From positions 1 to 64,000 of the forward strand of contig UQUT01000009.1 of NCBI GenBank assembly GCA_900544285.1: a DNA stretch of 64,000 nt, read 5' to 3'. The notes under the pieces are model-generated. The model was not told where the DNA came from. It worked only from the letters and a program-made list of their open reading frames with translations, and did no database searches. The position numbers were made by a program, and so were the translations under genes. The first letter of the stretch is position 1, and each line of letters starts with the position of its first letter. The DNA comes from an uncultured Eubacterium sp. GTDB taxonomy: Bacteria > Bacillota > Clostridia > Oscillospirales > CAG-272. Positions 59,640-64,000 of the stretch are shown piece after piece.

Positions 59640-62600
59640 GTGCGTCTTAAAACACTTGAAATGCAGGGCTTTAAGTCCTTCCCCGATAAGACCGTCATCA
59701 GCTTCGACCGCGGAATTACCGTCGTCGTCGGACCGAACGGATCGGGAAAATCGAATATATCCGACGCAATGCGCTGGGTTCTGGGCGAGATATCGTCAAA
59801 GAACATCCGCGGCTCGAAAATGGAGGACGTTATCTTTGCGGGCTCGCAGAAGAGAAGCCCGATGGGCTATGCGGAGGTTTCCGTCACCTTTGACAATACC
59901 GAGGAGGACGGAAAAATCGCTTCGATGAGCGATTATGACGAGATAACCGTCACAAGACGGTATTACAGGGTCGGCGAGAGCGAATATTTCATCAATCGCA
60001 AGCCCGTAAGACTTAAAGACATTCACGAGCTGTTTATGAATACGGGTCTCGGCAAGGGCGGCTATTCGATAATCGGTCAGGGCAAGATTTCGGAAATAAT
60101 ATCATCAAAAAGCGAGGACAGACGGACGATTTTCGAGGAAGCGGCGGGCATTGCAAAATACCGCTATCAGAAGCAGGAGGCGGAGAAAAAGCTCAGCGCA
60201 ACTCTTGACAACCTCGTCCGTCTGGAGGACATAGAAAGCGAACTTGAAAGCCGTATCGGTCCGCTTGAAAAGGAGTCGGAGAAGGCAAAGAAATATCTTG
60301 CCCTCCGCGACGAAAAGAAAGCGCTCGACCTTGCGCTTTCCGTCTTTGACATAGATACTGCGAAGGCGGAGAGCGGCGAGCTTGAAAAGAGCCTTGCGGC
60401 GTCCAAAAATTCGCTTGACCGCTCGGACGAGACGCTTGCCGAACTTGAAAAGCGTGACGAGGAGCTTTTCTCGTCACTTCAGAGTGAGAAAGCGGAAAGC
60501 GAAAGAGCGGGAGAGGACATCTCCGCTCTTACGGAAAAAATATTTGCGGGCGAAAGCGAGATAAAGCTCGCGGAAAACGACAGCGCCCACCTCTCCGAAA
60601 CCGCAACTGCGGCAAAGGCGAAGATAGCCGAAAAAAAGGCTGCGCTTGAGCTGGCGGAGGAGGAAAAGGCACGTCACGAAAAGGCGGCGGCAGAGTCCGC
60701 AAAGAGGGCGGAGCTACTTTCGGAGCGCCACGAAAAGGCGGCGGCGGAGCTGAAAGATTGCGAGGACATGATATCCGGTTGCTCGGAGAAAATCTCCGCT
60801 CTGACGAATGCCTGTGAGCGCGCACAGAAAGAGGATGTTGAAGCGAAGATCGCCGCAAGCGTTGCGGAGTCGCAGAGGGAGGCAAACCTCAAAAAATGCG
60901 ACGGCGTTATGCTTGACATAGCAAAGCACGACGACGATATCTCCATGCTTGAAAAGCGCATTGACCGCGCAAAGGAAAAGATTGCGGGCTATGACAAAAA
61001 GCTCGGTGACGCGGCGGCTGCGGCAAAGGAAATATCTGATAAGAAAGAGGAGCTTATAGTCCTTTCCAGAAAGCTGGCGGGACAGAAAAACGATATTTTC
61101 CTCGAAATATCGCAGAGAAAGCACAGAATTTCAAACCTTCTCCGTATGGAGGAGCTGCTTGAAGGCTATTCGAGAGCCGTGCGCTTCCTTATGACGGAAT
61201 ACCGCAACGGCACGGTTACCGATAAAAACGGCGGCGTTCCGAAGATATACGGTCCCGTTTCGCAGTTCGTCTCCGTTGACGAAAAATATTCGGCGGCGCT
61301 TGAAGTTGCGTTCGGGCAGTCACTGCAGAACATAATCGTCGAGGATGAGGACTGCGCAAAGGCGGCGATTGCGTTTCTCAAAAAGAGAAATGCGGGCAGA
61401 GCAACCTTTTACCCGATAACGACTATGAGCGGCACGCCGGTTTCCGGAAAGACGCTCGGAATTGAAAATATTGAGGGCTACATAGCGATAGCGTCGGAGC
61501 TTGTCTCCTGCGAGGAGAAGTTCAGAGGCATAGCGGATTATCTGACAGGCAGAATTATTGTTGCAAAGGATATGGACAGCGCATCCGTAATCGCAAGAAA
61601 GCTGGGCTTCAGGTACAAGACCGTCACCCTTGACGGGCAGGTGATAAACGCCGGCGGCAGCTATACGGGCGGCTCGGTATCGACAGACTCCGGAATGCTC
61701 TCCCGCCGCGCGCAGATAGACAGGCTTGGCGCAGAGGTAAAGTCGCTTGAAAAGGACAGCGCAGAGACGGAAACACAGATTGCGGAAAACGAAAAGGCGA
61801 TAAAAGACGTAACGGAAAAGGAACGCGCGGCGCTCGGCGAGAGTTCTATGATAAAGACCCTGCGCGACGCCGAATCGACCCAGATGCAGGTGCTCTCGTC
61901 CCAGTGCGACGTGCTGAAGGAAGCGAGAGAACAGCTCCGCGGCGAGCTTTCAGAGCTTATGTCCCTTGCAAAGCAGGAGGGAAAAAACGCCGAGGATTAT
62001 ATCGAAAAGCGCAGAAGGCTTTCCGAGGAGATTGCGTCGGCCGAAAAACAGCTCTGCGACGTAAACCGCGAAAAATCCGAGGCGGAAAAGGCGGCGGAGG
62101 TAAAGAAAACCGAGCTTTCGGACTGCCTTATCGACATCGCCCGCGAGGAGAAAACGTTCGAGATGGCACAGAACTCTCTTGCGGCAGCAAACGAAAAATG
62201 CGAAAGCCTTGAAAGCGAGATAGTCGAGCTTTCCAGCTCAACTTCGGACGCCGAAAGAAAAATAGCGGAAAACACGGCGAAGATAAAGGATGTTTCCACT
62301 CGGACCGAGGCTTTGAAAAAGCAGGTCGGGGAGATAAATTCCGCAAAGGCGGACATTTCAAAGCGTACTCTTGAAACGGAGAGAAAGCTGACGGAGGTCC
62401 GTGCAAAGCAGAAGGAACTGACGCACACAAGGGAGCTTCTTTTCAGAGAATTTACGAACATCGAGTCGGCTTATAAGCGAGCCGTCGAAAAGAGCGATAA
62501 GCTCATCTCGTTCCTCTGGGAGGAATATGAAACAACATATACGCAGGCTTGCGAGCTCTGCGGCGAACGCATAACGGAAAAGACCCGCAGGGAAGCGGCG

Positions 62601-63263
62601 TCAAAGCAGGGCAAGCTGAAATCGGAGATAAAAGCCCTCGGCGATGTTCACGTCGGAGCGATTGAGGAATATAAAGAGGTCAAAACCCGCTATGACGAGC
62701 TTTCGACCCAGACAAAGGATCTCCGCAAGTCAAAAGAAGAGCTGATGACGATTGTCGTTTCCCTTGAGGAACGCATGAGAGAGGACTTCTCGGCGACCTT
62801 TGAGGAAATCAATACAAACTTCGGGCAAGTGTTCCGCACGTTGTTCGGCGGAGGTACGGCGGAGCTGAAACTGACGGACAAGATAGACGTTCTCAATTCC
62901 GGCATAGATATAAACGTTGCACCTCCCGGAAAGGTCATAAAAAATATGTCGCTGCTTTCGGGCGGCGAGCAGGCGTTTGTTGCGATTGCGCTCTATTTTG
63001 CGATACTGAAAGTAACGCCGTCACCGTTCTGCATACTGGACGAAATCGAGGCGGCACTGGACGAGGTCAACGTGGACAAGCTGGCAGACTACCTGAAAAA
63101 CTATTCGGAGAGGACGCAGTTTGTCGTCATCACGCACCGCAGGGGCACGATGGAGGCGGCGGACAGAATATACGGCGTTACAATGCACGAGAAAGGCATA
63201 TCTGACGTACTTTCGATAGACGTTTCCGAAATCGAAGCAAAAACAGGGCAAAAGCCTGTTTAA
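59640..63263 (+). CDS. smc: Chromosome segregation protein SMC
   Basis: ATPase of the condensin complex, 1207 residues. N-terminal Walker A GPNGSGKSNISDAMRWVLG, long coiled coils (about 170-500 and 680-1010), hinge (about 510-670, with GPVSQFVSVDEKYSAALEVA), ABC signature LLSGGEQAFVAIAL and Walker B FCILDEIEAALDE. The start is GTG at 59640, with AAAGGAG 10 nt upstream. Slightly longer than the usual 1180-1190 residues, the added length being in the coils. Confidence 0.95.
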   Translation: MRLKTLEMQGFKSFPDKTVISFDRGITVVVGPNGSGKSNISDAMRWVLGEISSKNIRGSKMEDVIFAGSQKRSPMGYAEVSVTFDNTEEDGKIASMSDYDEITVTRRYYRVGESEYFINRKPVRLKDIHELFMNTGLGKGGYSIIGQGKISEIISSKSEDRRTIFEEAAGIAKYRYQKQEAEKKLSATLDNLVRLEDIESELESRIGPLEKESEKAKKYLALRDEKKALDLALSVFDIDTAKAESGELEKSLAASKNSLDRSDETLAELEKRDEELFSSLQSEKAESERAGEDISALTEKIFAGESEIKLAENDSAHLSETATAAKAKIAEKKAALELAEEEKARHEKAAAESAKRAELLSERHEKAAAELKDCEDMISGCSEKISALTNACERAQKEDVEAKIAASVAESQREANLKKCDGVMLDIAKHDDDISMLEKRIDRAKEKIAGYDKKLGDAAAAAKEISDKKEELIVLSRKLAGQKNDIFLEISQRKHRISNLLRMEELLEGYSRAVRFLMTEYRNGTVTDKNGGVPKIYGPVSQFVSVDEKYSAALEVAFGQSLQNIIVEDEDCAKAAIAFLKKRNAGRATFYPITTMSGTPVSGKTLGIENIEGYIAIASELVSCEEKFRGIADYLTGRIIVAKDMDSASVIARKLGFRYKTVTLDGQVINAGGSYTGGSVSTDSGMLSRRAQIDRLGAEVKSLEKDSAETETQIAENEKAIKDVTEKERAALGESSMIKTLRDAESTQMQVLSSQCDVLKEAREQLRGELSELMSLAKQEGKNAEDYIEKRRRLSEEIASAEKQLCDVNREKSEAEKAAEVKKTELSDCLIDIAREEKTFEMAQNSLAAANEKCESLESEIVELSSSTSDAERKIAENTAKIKDVSTRTEALKKQVGEINSAKADISKRTLETERKLTEVRAKQKELTHTRELLFREFTNIESAYKRAVEKSDKLISFLWEEYETTYTQACELCGERITEKTRREAASKQGKLKSEIKALGDVHVGAIEEYKEVKTRYDELSTQTKDLRKSKEELMTIVVSLEERMREDFSATFEEINTNFGQVFRTLFGGGTAELKLTDKIDVLNSGIDINVAPPGKVIKNMSLLSGGEQAFVAIALYFAILKVTPSPFCILDEIEAALDEVNVDKLADYLKNYSERTQFVVITHRRGTMEAADRIYGVTMHEKGISDVLSIDVSEIEAKTGQKPV

Positions 63264-63276
63264 GGAGAAATAATTA

Positions 63277-64000
63277 TGGGATTTTTTGAAAAACTGAAAC
63301 AGGGTCTCGCAAAGACAAAGAAAGCCCTTTCGGACGGGATTGAAAAGATCTTCCGTAGCTTTGTGAGAATAGACGAGGACCTTTTTGACGAACTCGAAGA
63401 GCTTCTCATAAGCTCCGACGTGGGCGTTGAGACGACGGAGGCCGTGCTTGACACGCTCCGCGACAGACTCAAAGAAAAGAGAATAACGGATCCGGAACAG
63501 GCAAAGGAAGAGCTTATCGAGATTCTTGCCGAAATGACGGGCGAGGGCGGCGATATTCCGTTTGAGGACGGGAAGATGACAGTCATCCTCGTTATCGGAG
63601 TGAACGGCGTCGGCAAGACGACGTCGATTGCAAAGATTGCAAATCTGCTGAAAAACGACGGCAAAAAGGTCGTGCTTGCGGCGGCGGACACGTTCCGCGC
63701 GGCTGCTGCCGATCAGCTTTCCGTCTGGGCGGAGAGAGTCGGGGTGGACGTTATCCGTCAGAGCGAGGGCTCGGACCCCGCGGCTGTCGTTTTCGACGCG
63801 ATAGCGGCGGCGAAAAAACGCAAGGCGGACGCGCTGATAATCGATACGGCGGGCAGACTTCACAATAAGAAAAACCTTATGGCGGAGCTTGAAAAAATCA
63901 ATCGCATAATCGATCGCGAGCTGCCCGATTGCATAAGGGAAACTCTCCTCGTGCTCGACTCAACGACGGGTCAGAACGCCGTCATTCAGGCGCAGGAATT
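63277..64000 (+). CDS. ftsY: Signal recognition particle receptor FtsY (3' end outside the window)
   Basis: SRP receptor GTPase that targets ribosomes to the membrane. The first 241 residues are seen: a short N-terminal region (MGFFEKLKQGLAKTKKAL), the N domain, and the G domain with G1 GVNGVGKTTSIAKIA and G3 DTAGRLHNKKNLM. No long acidic A domain, as usual in Firmicutes. AAGGAGA lies 9 nt before the ATG. smc-ftsY is a standard pair. Confidence 0.93.

Noticed and set aside
1..64000. CRISPR arrays, prophage or complete insertion sequences
   Set aside because: I looked for regular direct repeats with spacers, integrases, transposases and phage genes and found none; the dispersed hairpin element has no linked transposase here.

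Overview
This window looks like the chromosome of an anaerobic, probably spore-forming Clostridia-type Firmicute of the Oscillospiraceae/Christensenellales kind. The evidence is the sporulation genes (ylbJ-, yqfC-, yqfD- and spoVB-like), an oxygen-sensitive class III ribonucleotide reductase, strong AGGAGG ribosome sites, many TTGACA-17-TATAAT promoters and Clostridia-type gene orders. I see no phage, no complete insertion sequence, no CRISPR array and no rRNA. One tRNA-Lys is present.

Layout. 1-1780: a CPA2-type cation/proton antiporter with a PII-like regulator, both minus. 2548-11776: a nine-gene minus-strand operon holding the whole shikimate pathway (aroF-type DAHP synthase, aroB, aroQ, a fused aroE-aroK, aroA, aroC) plus pheA, tyrA and an aminotransferase, so erythrose-4-phosphate and PEP go to Phe and Tyr. 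It starts with a consensus promoter (12044-12072), a 23-codon leader peptide with nine Tyr/Phe codons, and two tandem terminator hairpins: a ribosome-mediated attenuator for aromatic amino acids. 12116-20652: a minus-strand sugar cluster with rhamnulokinase, rhamnose isomerase, a CapA-like protein, a SIS sugar-phosphate protein, a tandem class II aldolase that may serve as rhamnulose-1-phosphate aldolase, PRPP synthetase and a PHP protein. 20787-24521: mutS2, a small Cys-rich protein and ylbJ. 24571-29208: plus-strand operon yqfC-yqfD-phoH-ybeY-era-recO.

30234-43254: proS, a small XRE repressor facing an unknown gene across a triple operator, tRNA-Lys, a LytM-type peptidase, TPR and DUF4037-like proteins, a SpoVB-like flippase, a YitT protein with a lipoprotein, duplicated alpha/beta hydrolases, a possible GME-fold protein, rpmB and trmB. 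43400-48805: small membrane proteins, an HPr-like protein without the active-site His, then nrdG-nrdD-trxB with NrdR boxes. 48971-64000: a CPBP protease, infC-rpmI-rplT behind a structured leader, a SpoU methyltransferase, dprA, topA, and plsX-rnc-radical SAM-smc-ftsY, with ftsY cut by the window end.

A dispersed non-coding element is the main unexplained structure. Its right-end hairpin lies exactly 2 nt after the stop codon of four unrelated minus-strand genes (aroF, mutS2, proS, 41478 gene), and two longer copies (1868-2547, 41093-41477) carry an inverted version of the same hairpin at the other end.
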